Below are positions 46,415 to 54,874 of a stretch of DNA of 58,327 bases, in pieces. The stretch is from NCBI GenBank assembly GCA_001804415.1, contig MHGA01000046.1, forward strand, positions 1-58,327. Reading direction: 5' to 3'. Numbering within the stretch: position 1 is the first letter of the stretch; each line of letters starts with the position of its first letter. The notes beneath the pieces were generated by a model that saw nothing but the letters and a program-made list of their open reading frames with translations, made no database searches and had not been told where the DNA came from. Position numbers and translations under genes: made by a program. The DNA is from Candidatus Aquivivens invisus. Lineage in GTDB: Bacteria > Omnitrophota > Gorgyraeia > Aquiviventales > Aquiviventaceae.

Positions 46415-47821
46415 TCAATGGATGAGGAAGATCGGCACGAGCCGACCTCCGCGCGAGATGTTGACGATCGGCTCCGGGGAGGCGCGCCCCACGAAGGCAA
46501 CCCCCTGGGGGGTGGCGATGAAGCCGATCGTCACGAACTCATGCGTCAGGCGCGCGACGTCGTCCGGGTCCAGAAAATCGGCCATCGGCAAGGGGGCGAC
46601 TTCCTGCGCGACCCACCCGTTGGGCTCACTCAACGCCTTCGCGAGGATCTGATCCCAGCCGGAGGCTGAAGCCTCCTTGCCGATGAGGACGTCCTGTCCC
46701 CCGTAGGCCCGATTGGGTTTGATGACGAGCTGCTCGCGATGGTCGCGAATGAAGCCGGGTAACTCCACCTCGTGGCCGCTGGGACCTGGGGTCTTGCGCT
46801 CGCGGATCAACCGCGTCCAGGGGATCACCGTCCGGTTGGTCCGCCGCTGCGACGGGGTGAAGTAGCGATCGAACTCCGGGTTGGAGAGCAGCTCGCACAG
46901 GCTCTTGTGATCAAACTCCCCGGTCAAACCGGAGACGACCTGATTGCGCTGAAAGGCGTGTTGGATGGCGTCGACCTGCCCGCCGTGCTTGTCGATCGAG
47001 AGGATCTCGTTAAGGCTGAAATCGCGGTAGAGCACGTCGATGGTCAGGTCGTGGTGGACGATCTCACCGCCCCGCACCTGCAGCTCCCGAGGGTCAACGC
47101 ACACCGTCTGCAGACCTTGGGTTTGGAGAAAGCGGCTGACGTGCAGCATTTCATCCGCCCCGCCGGGGGTGGTCTCTCGCCGTTCCACGAAGGCCACCAC
47201 ACACGTGGAGCGCCCGATGGCCTTCGCGTGCGCTTCCAGAACCTCCCGAAGCAGCAGGCGGGGATCCGCGGTGGGACGCAGCGTCGGCTCCGGCACCGCA
47301 GTCTGCAAAACGGGCAAGACATGCTCGGCGACCAGGGCGTTGGCCACCGGCATGAAGTGCAGGCAGCCGATGCCCACCGCGTTGAACTCCAGGATGCGCA
47401 GCGTGCGAGCCCAGTCCGGTTCATCCGCCACGAGGTTCGTGTCGAACCGCTCGAAGACGGTGGAAGGATCCGGAAACCCCTTGGGGGTCAGGCGGGCCAA
47501 CCACACCCGCTCATCCTCGCTGAATGGCAGGACCTCTTGCAAGGCCTGGTCGTCCAGGTACGTGCGCAGGACGCGGTTCAAGACCCGGCGGATGCGGTTG
47601 CCCAGCGCCTGGATGTAGAAGGATTGCGCTCGGGTGAGCAGCCAGGGCAGGAGATGAATCGCCACGGGATGGGCGGTTTTGGCGTCGGAGTAGATGACGA
47701 TGTCGTCTCGACGGGCGGCGTGCTGAAGTGCGGCGGCCGTCTGACGGCGCCATTCGGGGGATTGATGGCGGAGGGCTTCAAGAAGCTTGGCGTGCCAACG
47801 TTCTCGGCGGAATCGTGCCAC
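46415..47821 (-). CDS. hypothetical protein with possible ATP-grasp-like C-terminus
   Basis: REQLVIKPNRAYGGQDVLIGKEAS ... WVAQEV; 468 aa. Confidence 0.5.
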   Translation of the reverse strand: MARFRRERWHAKLLEALRHQSPEWRRQTAAALQHAARRDDIVIYSDAKTAHPVAIHLLPWLLTRAQSFYIQALGNRIRRVLNRVLRTYLDDQALQEVLPFSEDERVWLARLTPKGFPDPSTVFERFDTNLVADEPDWARTLRILEFNAVGIGCLHFMPVANALVAEHVLPVLQTAVPEPTLRPTADPRLLLREVLEAHAKAIGRSTCVVAFVERRETTPGGADEMLHVSRFLQTQGLQTVCVDPRELQVRGGEIVHHDLTIDVLYRDFSLNEILSIDKHGGQVDAIQHAFQRNQVVSGLTGEFDHKSLCELLSNPEFDRYFTPSQRRTNRTVIPWTRLIRERKTPGPSGHEVELPGFIRDHREQLVIKPNRAYGGQDVLIGKEASASGWDQILAKALSEPNGWVAQEVAPLPMADFLDPDDVARLTHEFVTIGFIATPQGVAFVGRASPEPIVNISRGGRLVPIFLIH

Positions 47822-47827
47822 GCGAGC

Positions 47828-48343
47828 TTATTTCGTGTACCGAGGTTTCTCCTCAGCAGGCGCAGGGGCCGACGGGGAGATGCCAGCCATCGAATCGCTC
47901 GGCGGGTAGACGCCCGCCGCGCCGATCTCTGGCTCGCCCTCAAGCGCGAGCGGCTCAGGCGTGGAGGAGGAGGCCGTGGTGGTCAGGCCGGCTAAGCAGT
48001 TCTCGTAGGAGTCGGAGACCGGAAAGCCGTTGAAGCCGGGCACCCAGAAGGTCGTCAAATCAACGCCGCCCGACAGGACCCGTAACCCCAGACAGCCGGC
48101 TCCCTTGCCGACGCCGACGAGTGTGCCCACCACCGGCGGGCCATTGCGGGTTTCGTTCACGACATTGACGAGCAGATCGACGAAGGACGTCACCACATTG
48201 ATCACGCCTCGGCCGATCATCCCGCCCATCTTGCGCCCGTACTGCGAAGATTCCGCCGCCTCGTGGACGGTCGTCCGCATCGCCCACGCATTGGGAATTG
48301 CCATCACGAACGCCACGAATGTCACGGCCACCAGTTTACGCAT
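47828..48343 (-). CDS. exosortase system-associated protein, TIGR04073-like
   Basis: signal peptide; KMGGMIGRGVINVVTSFVDLLVNV..GTLVGVGKGAGCLGLRVLSGGVDLTTFWVPGFNGFP. Confidence 0.7.
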   Translation of the reverse strand: MRKLVAVTFVAFVMAIPNAWAMRTTVHEAAESSQYGRKMGGMIGRGVINVVTSFVDLLVNVVNETRNGPPVVGTLVGVGKGAGCLGLRVLSGGVDLTTFWVPGFNGFPVSDSYENCLAGLTTTASSSTPEPLALEGEPEIGAAGVYPPSDSMAGISPSAPAPAEEKPRYTK

Positions 48344-48392
48344 CGATTCACCCTCCCTGTTGCGTTGAGTGTAGCGCGAACGCTTGCGTCTG

Positions 48393-48647
48393 TCAACGCC
48401 GTCGAGCGGCCCGCGCAAGCCGCCAGGCGATGCCCCCGATCATCAGCGCCGGTACCCCCAGCAACGCCGCGATGCTGAAGGCATAGCCACGCACCACGCC
48501 GCTTTGGGCGGCGGTACCGCTGGGATCAAAGAGCGCCTCCTTGCACAGCGGGCACGCCCACGCCACCGCAGTGACTAGTGACTGGTGACTAGTGACTAGT
48601 GCATAGAGAAAAAACTGCGCCCAGGTACGCGAGGTGATCTTCATCAT
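48393..48647 (-). CDS. small exported/membrane protein with CPLC motif at the end of the oxidase operon
   Basis: signal peptide partly encoded by a heptamer array, WACPLCKEALF, C-terminal TM. Confidence 0.6.
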   Translation of the reverse strand: MMKITSRTWAQFFLYALVTSHQSLVTAVAWACPLCKEALFDPSGTAAQSGVVRGYAFSIAALLGVPALMIGGIAWRLARAARRR

Positions 48648-48681
48648 CACTGGTCACTGATCACTAGTCACTGGTCACTGC
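48571..48681. repeat. two complementary heptamer arrays flanking the start of the CPLC gene
   Basis: GTGACTA GTGACTG GTGACTA GTGACTA GTGCATA (48571-48605); TCACTGG TCACTGA TCACTAG TCACTGG TCACTGC (48647-48681). Confidence 0.93.
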
Positions 48682-48683
48682 TC

Positions 48684-49097
48684 TTAGAGGTGGTACAGCA
48701 TCAGGTACACGATCACGCCGGTGACCGAGACGTAGAGCCACAACGGCAGCGCCACGCGCGCGAGACGCTCATGCGCCTTCCAATCCCGCCGGAAGGCCAG
48801 GCGCAGCGTCTGGACAACCAGCGGCACGATGACGACGGCTAAGATCGTGTGCGAGATGAGGATCGCGACATAGAGCGGACGCACCCATCCCTCCCCACTA
48901 AATCGCGTCACGCCGACCTGCCGATGGTAATTGACGTAGGAGACGAGAAAGGCGGTCGAGACCAGGCACGCCGCGAGCATGCAGAGGATATGGGCAGCGG
49001 TCCGCTTGGCACGGATACAAAGATACCCGCCGACGAGCAGGACCGCGCTGGTGGCGTTGAGGCACGCGTTGATCGCCGGAACGACCGACAGCGGCAT
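48684..49097 (-). CDS. DUF420 (CtaM-like) membrane protein
   Basis: PAINACLNATSAVLLVGGYLCIRA..HILCMLAACLVSTAFLVSYVNYH. Confidence 0.85.
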   Translation of the reverse strand: MPLSVVPAINACLNATSAVLLVGGYLCIRAKRTAAHILCMLAACLVSTAFLVSYVNYHRQVGVTRFSGEGWVRPLYVAILISHTILAVVIVPLVVQTLRLAFRRDWKAHERLARVALPLWLYVSVTGVIVYLMLYHL

Positions 49098-49101
49098 GGG
49101 G

Positions 49102-49707
49102 TTACTCCCGCACGAGACGCTGCACGTCACGCCGGATGCGCGTCATCGCCTCCGCCTCACCCGCATCGTACGATCCGCGAATCACCCCCTGCCGATCCAC
49201 CAGGACGAACCGACGGCTGTGCGTGATCGGCTCCTCCACGGTCCCTTCGTAGCTGAGGGCCAGCTGAAAGCCGGCCTGGGAGAGGCGGGTGATCGTCTGC
49301 AGGTCGCCGGTGAGAAACCGCCACTGCGCCGGGCGAGCCGCGTGGGAGGCGGCGTATCGCGCGAGGATCTCCGGGGTGTCATGCGCGGGATCCACCGTGA
49401 ATGACACCAGCACCAGCGAGGGCTCCCCCTGAAACGCCTGCGCCAACCGGCTCATCTGCGCGGTCATCACAGGGCATTGCCCCGCGCAGCGCGTGAAGAT
49501 GAAATCCGCAATCCAGACGACCCCCTTGAACGTCTCCTGAGAAACCGACCCTCCGGCCTGATCCGTCAGGGTAAATGAGGGGACGCGCCCGTACCGAGGG
49601 AGTGCGACGGCTTTCGCGGCGTCCGCGACATACCACAGGAGCCCGACGCCAGACACGACCGCCACCGCCCACACGCTCCACAGCAGCCGGCGCGCGCTAC
49701 GTTCCAT
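49102..49707 (-). CDS. SCO1/SenC family copper chaperone
   Basis: WIADFIFTRCAGQCPVMTAQM, VSFTVDPAHDTPEIL; internal ATG at 49707. Confidence 0.93.
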   Translation of the reverse strand: MERSARRLLWSVWAVAVVSGVGLLWYVADAAKAVALPRYGRVPSFTLTDQAGGSVSQETFKGVVWIADFIFTRCAGQCPVMTAQMSRLAQAFQGEPSLVLVSFTVDPAHDTPEILARYAASHAARPAQWRFLTGDLQTITRLSQAGFQLALSYEGTVEEPITHSRRFVLVDRQGVIRGSYDAGEAEAMTRIRRDVQRLVRE

Positions 49708-49709
49708 GA

Positions 49710-51410
49710 TTAGAGGAAGGTTTTGTCGACGACCATGATGCCTAAGACCAGCGGCAGGTAGCCGACCGACGCCAGGAACAACCGTTGCGCCCCCCTGTCG
49801 GAACCCTTGACCGCGTGTGTCAAGGGCGAGACCGCCTGCCAGGCGGTCCACAGCAACCACGACCCCAGACTTAACGCCGCCAGGACATACAACAAGCCGG
49901 CCGCCCCGAGGACGGCGGGAAAGAGACTGGTCACCAGCAGCGCCAACCCGTAGACCACCATCTGACGGGCCGTGCTCTGACCGGTCGGATCCACAACGGA
50001 CAGCATCCGAAATCCGGCTCGTCGGTAATCGTCCCGATGCACCCAGGCGATCGCGAGGAAATGCGGCAGCTGCCAGAGAAAGAGGATCGCGCACAACACC
50101 CACGCCTCGAGACTGAGCGACCCTGACGCGGCCGCCCATCCAATGATCGGCGGCAGGGCGCCGGGGACGGCGCCGATGAGGGTGCACAGCGGGCTGAGCC
50201 GTTTCATGGGGGTGTAGACGTTGACGTAGATCACCAGCGTCGTCAAGGCGCACCACGTCGCGAGCGCATTGACGAACAGCCAGAGACACGCAAGCCCTGT
50301 GATCGCCATCGTCACGCCGAAGGTGCATGCCTGCCACGGCTGCAAGCGGCCCGTGGGCAGCGGGCGGATTTTGGTGCGCTCCATCAGGGCATCCGCGTCG
50401 TGTTCAGCCCACTGATTCAAGGCGTTGGCTCCCGAACCCACCAGCCACGCGCCGATCAGCGTCGGGATGAGTGTCGCGGGGTCCGTGTAGATGGTCGACC
50501 CCATCAGGAATCCGACCGCCGTGGTGAGCAGCGCCATCATCGTCACGCGCGGCTTGGTGAGTTCCCAAAACGCCCCGACCCTCGCACGCCATGGAGTTCG
50601 AAGTTCGAAGTTCGAAGTTCGCAACACCCCTCGCCACGCTGTGAAGACGAGGACGGAGGCGGAGGCTAGCAAGAGTGCCCCAAGACTTTGATGGGCGGTT
50701 GTCATCAACACCGGCTCGCGCTGCCTCCACGCAAACCATCCGAGGGCAAGCTGCACGACCATGCCGAGGATCAACCCCGTGACGAGGCGATGCGCGCTGC
50801 GCAGACGGCGCGCCGACCACCAGAGCCACGCGACGAGACTGACGATCGCCGTCGCGCCGACCAGATGCAATGCGAGGGCCTGCCCGGTATGCCGCAGAAC
50901 CGCCCCGACGATCAGTTGAACCACCATGAGCCCGAACAGGCCAAGACTGCCAAGACGCACCGCACGCGGCCCCAGCACATCCCCTTGAGCACGTAACCAT
51001 CGGGGATCGAGAACCACCGCCACGCAGACCAGCATGCAGAATACCAGCGGCCCCAGGCACGCGTGCGCCACGGAAATCGACGGCGGCAACATCCACAGCA
51101 CCGTCAGCCCCCCGAGGACGGCCTGGGCGAACACCGCGGCCAATGCGCCCTCGCCCAACCGCCGAACCCACTGACGAGGCTCGCGCCGCCGCAACCAGAT
51201 CGCGAGGACAGCGATCAGCAACGCCACGATCCCGGCGATCACGCGATGGGTGTGCTCATAGCGGATGCCGCCCACCATCGGCGGGAACAACGTCCCATAG
51301 GACAGCGGCCAGTCCGGCACCGCCAAGCCGGAGTCGGTTGACGTGACGAGGCCGCCGGCGATGAGCAGGAGGAAGGTGGCCGCTGCGGTGAGCTGGGCGA
51401 ATCGATGCAT
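49710..51410 (-). CDS. heme A synthase (CtaA/COX15)-protoheme IX farnesyltransferase (CtaB/COX10) fusion
   Basis: N-half GGLVTSTDSGLAVPDWPLSYG, HRVIAG; C-half KPRVTMMALLTTAVGFLMG, NALNQWAEHDADALMERTKIRPLPTG. Confidence 0.95.
   Translation of the reverse strand: MHRFAQLTAAATFLLLIAGGLVTSTDSGLAVPDWPLSYGTLFPPMVGGIRYEHTHRVIAGIVALLIAVLAIWLRRREPRQWVRRLGEGALAAVFAQAVLGGLTVLWMLPPSISVAHACLGPLVFCMLVCVAVVLDPRWLRAQGDVLGPRAVRLGSLGLFGLMVVQLIVGAVLRHTGQALALHLVGATAIVSLVAWLWWSARRLRSAHRLVTGLILGMVVQLALGWFAWRQREPVLMTTAHQSLGALLLASASVLVFTAWRGVLRTSNFELRTPWRARVGAFWELTKPRVTMMALLTTAVGFLMGSTIYTDPATLIPTLIGAWLVGSGANALNQWAEHDADALMERTKIRPLPTGRLQPWQACTFGVTMAITGLACLWLFVNALATWCALTTLVIYVNVYTPMKRLSPLCTLIGAVPGALPPIIGWAAASGSLSLEAWVLCAILFLWQLPHFLAIAWVHRDDYRRAGFRMLSVVDPTGQSTARQMVVYGLALLVTSLFPAVLGAAGLLYVLAALSLGSWLLWTAWQAVSPLTHAVKGSDRGAQRLFLASVGYLPLVLGIMVVDKTFL
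50595..50622. repeat. (AGTTCGA)x3 + AGTTCGC heptamer array in the CtaA-CtaB linker
   Basis: in-register 7-nt units encoding part of LRTSNFELRTP. Confidence 0.92.
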
Positions 51411-51413
51411 TTT

Positions 51414-51566
51414 CTTGGTGCTTGTTGCGTTACTGCGTTAGTGCGTTGGTGCGTTTGCGAGTTAGCGCGTTCAACGCATTAACGCACAAACTCACAAACT
51501 CGTTAACAGACTTGTCGCTTGTCGCTTGTCACTTGTCGCTTGTCACTTGTCACTTGGTGCTTGGTT
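51414..51566. repeat. long octamer plus heptamer array between coxI and ctaAB, running into the coxI 3' end
   Basis: TGCGTTAC TGCGTTAG TGCGTTGG TGCGTTTG ... ACGCATTA ACGCACAA ACTCACAA; CTTGTCG CTTGTCG CTTGTCA CTTGTCG CTTGTCA CTTGTCA CTTGGTG CTTGGTT (51511-51566). Confidence 0.93.
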
Positions 51567-53258
51567 CTGCGGCAGCCAGTCTTGTGATGAACCGGGCACG
51601 CTGTATTCGTACGGCCCGTGGTAGACATGCGGGGTGCGTTCGAAATTGCCGTGCGGAGGAGGCGAGGGGGCGGCAGTCCATTCCAGCGTCGTCGCTTCCC
51701 ACGGATTGGCCGGCGCCTGCTTGCCCTTGAATAGGCTCCAGAAGAAGTTGCCGATGAAGAGGAGCTGCGAGGCGAATAAGAGGAAGGCGCTGAGGCTCAT
51801 CAGGCGGTTGAGGGGACCCAGGTGCGCGAGGTGCGCGTACTGCGACCAGTCGTAGATTCGGCGCGGCATGCCGTTGATACCTAAGAGAAACATCGGAAAC
51901 ATCACGCCGTTGAAGAAGATCAGGGTGAGCAGCAGGTGGAGCTTGCCCACGCGCTCGGACATCATCCGGCCGAACATCTTCGGGAACCAGTAGGTGAGGC
52001 CGGCGAACGCGCCGAAGAGGCTTCCACCAAAGAGGACGTAGTGGAGGTGCCCGACGATGAAGTACGTGTCGTGCACATACATGTCCACCGGCATCGAGGC
52101 GAGGAAGATCCCGGTCAAGCCGCCGATCAGGAACATCGCCACGAAAGCGCAGGCATGCGCCATCGGCACGGTCATGCGGATCGAGCCGCGCCAGAGCGTC
52201 GCCAGCCAGTTGAAGATTTTGACACCGGTCGGCACCGCGATGACCATCGTCGCGACCATGAAGCTCGTGCCCAGCGCGGGATTCATCCCGCTGACGAACA
52301 TGTGGTGCGCCCACACGATAAAGCCGAGCACCGCGATGGCGGCGATCGCGTAGACCATCGAATGGTAGCCGAAGAGCGGCTTGCGCGCGAAGGTTGGGAG
52401 GATATCCGAGATCATCCCCATCGCCGGCAGGATCATAATGTAGACGGCCGGATGCGAATAGAACCAAAACAGATGCTGCCACAGGATCGGCTGCCCCCCG
52501 CTGTGCGCCAAGGCGACGCCGTCCACGATGAGTCCGGAGGGCATGAAAAAGCTGGTGCCCAGCGTCTTATCAAGCAGCAGCATGACGAGGCTCGAGGCCA
52601 AGGCGGGGGTGGCGCAGAGCACCATAATCGCGGTGATGAACAGCGCCCAGATCGACATCGGCATGCGGAAGAAGGTCATCCCGGGCGCGCGGTGATTGAT
52701 GACCGTCGTGATGTAGTTGATCGATCCCATGATGGAGGAGGTGCCAACGAAGAGCAGGCTGACGACCCAGCACGTCTGCCCAGGACCCAGCGTCACGCTT
52801 AAGGGGGCATACGACGTCCATCCCGCGGCTGCCGCCCCGCCCTCCAGGAAGAACCCAAGGAACATGATGACAATCGCGGGCCACATCAGCCAGTAGGAGA
52901 CCATGTTCAGGCGGGGAAAGGCCATATCCGGCGCGCCGATTTTGAGCGGGATGAGGTAGTTGCCGAACGCCCCGACGAGGATGGGGATGATCCCGAAGAA
53001 GATCATGACGGAGCCGTGCATCGTGAAGAGCATGTTGTAGTATTCGGGCACCATCACCCCGCCCGGCATGCCGTTCGGCGCCAGCTGCCCCATCCACGAG
53101 AGCGGCTGGGACGGCCAGCCCAGCTGCCAGCGCATCAGCATCGCCAGGGCTCCGCCGATGAGCAGCATCGCCAGGCTCGTGAAGAGGAATTGGATGCCGA
53201 TGATTTTGTGATCCGTCGAGAAGACGTAGCGTCGAAGCAAAGAGGGCGATTGAGTCAT
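51543..53258 (-). CDS. ctaD: cytochrome c oxidase subunit I
   Basis: STDHKIIGIQFLFTSL, WQHLFWFYSHPAVYIMILP, FVSGMNPALGTSF, DTYFIVGHLHYVLFGG. Confidence 0.97.
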   Translation of the reverse strand: MTQSPSLLRRYVFSTDHKIIGIQFLFTSLAMLLIGGALAMLMRWQLGWPSQPLSWMGQLAPNGMPGGVMVPEYYNMLFTMHGSVMIFFGIIPILVGAFGNYLIPLKIGAPDMAFPRLNMVSYWLMWPAIVIMFLGFFLEGGAAAAGWTSYAPLSVTLGPGQTCWVVSLLFVGTSSIMGSINYITTVINHRAPGMTFFRMPMSIWALFITAIMVLCATPALASSLVMLLLDKTLGTSFFMPSGLIVDGVALAHSGGQPILWQHLFWFYSHPAVYIMILPAMGMISDILPTFARKPLFGYHSMVYAIAAIAVLGFIVWAHHMFVSGMNPALGTSFMVATMVIAVPTGVKIFNWLATLWRGSIRMTVPMAHACAFVAMFLIGGLTGIFLASMPVDMYVHDTYFIVGHLHYVLFGGSLFGAFAGLTYWFPKMFGRMMSERVGKLHLLLTLIFFNGVMFPMFLLGINGMPRRIYDWSQYAHLAHLGPLNRLMSLSAFLLFASQLLFIGNFFWSLFKGKQAPANPWEATTLEWTAAPSPPPHGNFERTPHVYHGPYEYSVPGSSQDWLPQNQAPSDK

Positions 53259-54043
53259 AAGGATTGCTCCACGCGCGTCTGCTCCAGCCACGACTGAAAG
53301 GCCTCAGCCGATTCGATGGTGACGTAGCCGCGCATCCGGTAATGCCCGAGGCCGCACAGCTCCGCGCACACCATCTCCACCTGCCCCGGCTTGATCGGCT
53401 GCACCCAGAGGCGCCCGGTCAATCCCGGCACCGCATCCAGCTTCATCCGGAACTGCGGCACGAAGAAGCTGTGGATGACGTCTTTGGACTTCAGGTGCAC
53501 CAGCGCCACCTGGTCGACCGGCAGATGGAGCTGGTTGATCAGCTCCAGATCATCCTCGGTGTGCAATCGCCCGTCAGGCCCCGCGTAGCGCACGTTCCAC
53601 GCAAACTGCTCCGCGGTGATCTCCACCTCCAGCTGGTGCGCCGGCGGAGTGCCTCGAATGTGGGCCCACACCCGCTGGCTGGCAAACGCCAGGGACGTCA
53701 CGATGATCGCGGGGATCACCGTCCAGATCACCTCAGCGCTGCGACAGCCGTGGACGTAGGCGGCGCGCGGGTTGGCCGGCTGCCGGTAGCGGATGAGAAA
53801 CCACAGCAAGGCGCCCTCGACGAGCAGGAAGATGATCCCGGTGATCCACAGGATCACCAGAAACATCTGATCGACCTGGCTGCCGACCGAGGAAAGGTTG
53901 TCCGGAAACCACACCCTCGCGGAGCCGGCCCACGCTGGATCAGCACCAAGCACCAAGCAGTACGCAGTAAGCAAAAGTGCTTTGAAATTTCTTACGGCCG
54001 ACGAGCCGACGAGCCGACGAGCCCAACACATCAATTCATCCAC
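53255..54043 (-). CDS. ctaC: cytochrome c oxidase subunit II
   Basis: two TM segments; CuA motif CAELCGLGHYRMRG; HSFFVPQFRMKLDAVPG. Confidence 0.96.
   Translation of the reverse strand: MDELMCWARRLVGSSAVRNFKALLLTAYCLVLGADPAWAGSARVWFPDNLSSVGSQVDQMFLVILWITGIIFLLVEGALLWFLIRYRQPANPRAAYVHGCRSAEVIWTVIPAIIVTSLAFASQRVWAHIRGTPPAHQLEVEITAEQFAWNVRYAGPDGRLHTEDDLELINQLHLPVDQVALVHLKSKDVIHSFFVPQFRMKLDAVPGLTGRLWVQPIKPGQVEMVCAELCGLGHYRMRGYVTIESAEAFQSWLEQTRVEQSL
53943..54027. repeat. heptamer and octamer arrays in the ctaC signal-peptide coding region
   Basis: GCACCAA GCACCAA GCAGTAC GCAGTAA GCAAAAG (53943-53977); GGCCGACG AGCCGACG AGCCGACG AGCCCAAC (53996-54027). Confidence 0.92.
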
Positions 54044-54055
54044 GCGCGTCAGTCG

Positions 54056-54862
54056 TTACTGCGCCTTGAATTCGAAGGCGACCGAGCCGGTTTCTCCGTC
54101 GCCGACCGTCACGGTCTGGGTCTGCTCGCCGTACTTCTCGTGCCACGCCGCCACCGTGTAGGTCCCGGCCGGCAACCCGGCGAGACTGAAGGTGCCCTCA
54201 TCCCCGGTCACCGCGAAATAGGGATGCGCCACCACTCCGATGTAGGCCGCCATCCAGGGATGCACGTTGCACACGCACTTGACCATGATCTCCGGCGCGG
54301 CGAACTGTTTCGAGGTCTTCATCCCTTTGGTGGGTTGGGCGAGGTTGAACGGCTTGCTCTTCGTCGCTTTGCAGTTGACGTTATGCAACGTCGCATCGCT
54401 GTTGACGATCGAAAGCTCCTGGCCGACCTGGACGCCGAAGACATGGGGCTCGTACATGCACCCGTGCTGATTCAAGGTCGCCGCCGACGCCGGCGCTGCA
54501 AACGATTTCCCTTCCAGACCCTGTTGGACATACACGAAGACGTGCTTGAGCGTGCCGTTGGCGTTCACAACGACTTCCGGCTTGTGGACGGCGTCCGTGT
54601 GTTGCAGCGCGCACTGGGGATCCGCGTCCATCTTCACGCGCTCAGCCGCCGGCGGCGCGCCGCTGAAGGCGACGCGCCCGGTGATCGCCGCACTGCCGGA
54701 CGGCTGGGCTGTGGCCGGATCCTCGGGGGCCTGCGCCAGTTGAAGGGGTCGCGCGGCCGTGTTGGACTTCGCCGAAGCCTCCTGCGGCTTGCCGCCTCCG
54801 CAGCCGATGGCCACGACCAGCGCAGCCAGTGTGACGAATTGAGCCCGTGGAGCAGATGCCAT
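54056..54862 (-). CDS. cupredoxin-like lipoprotein with carboxypeptidase-regulatory-like domain
   Basis: lipobox AIGC; NSDATLHNVNC ... KCVCNVHPWMAAYIGVVAHPYFAVTGDEGTFSLAGLPAGTYTVAAWHE. Confidence 0.75.
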   Translation of the reverse strand: MASAPRAQFVTLAALVVAIGCGGGKPQEASAKSNTAARPLQLAQAPEDPATAQPSGSAAITGRVAFSGAPPAAERVKMDADPQCALQHTDAVHKPEVVVNANGTLKHVFVYVQQGLEGKSFAAPASAATLNQHGCMYEPHVFGVQVGQELSIVNSDATLHNVNCKATKSKPFNLAQPTKGMKTSKQFAAPEIMVKCVCNVHPWMAAYIGVVAHPYFAVTGDEGTFSLAGLPAGTYTVAAWHEKYGEQTQTVTVGDGETGSVAFEFKAQ

Positions 54863-54874
54863 GGTCCGTTCCTC

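Noticed and set aside
46662-46677. GGAGGC-TGAA-GCCTCC palindrome in the 46415..47821 CDS
   Set aside because: Short and not matching the recurrent palindrome arms; could be chance.
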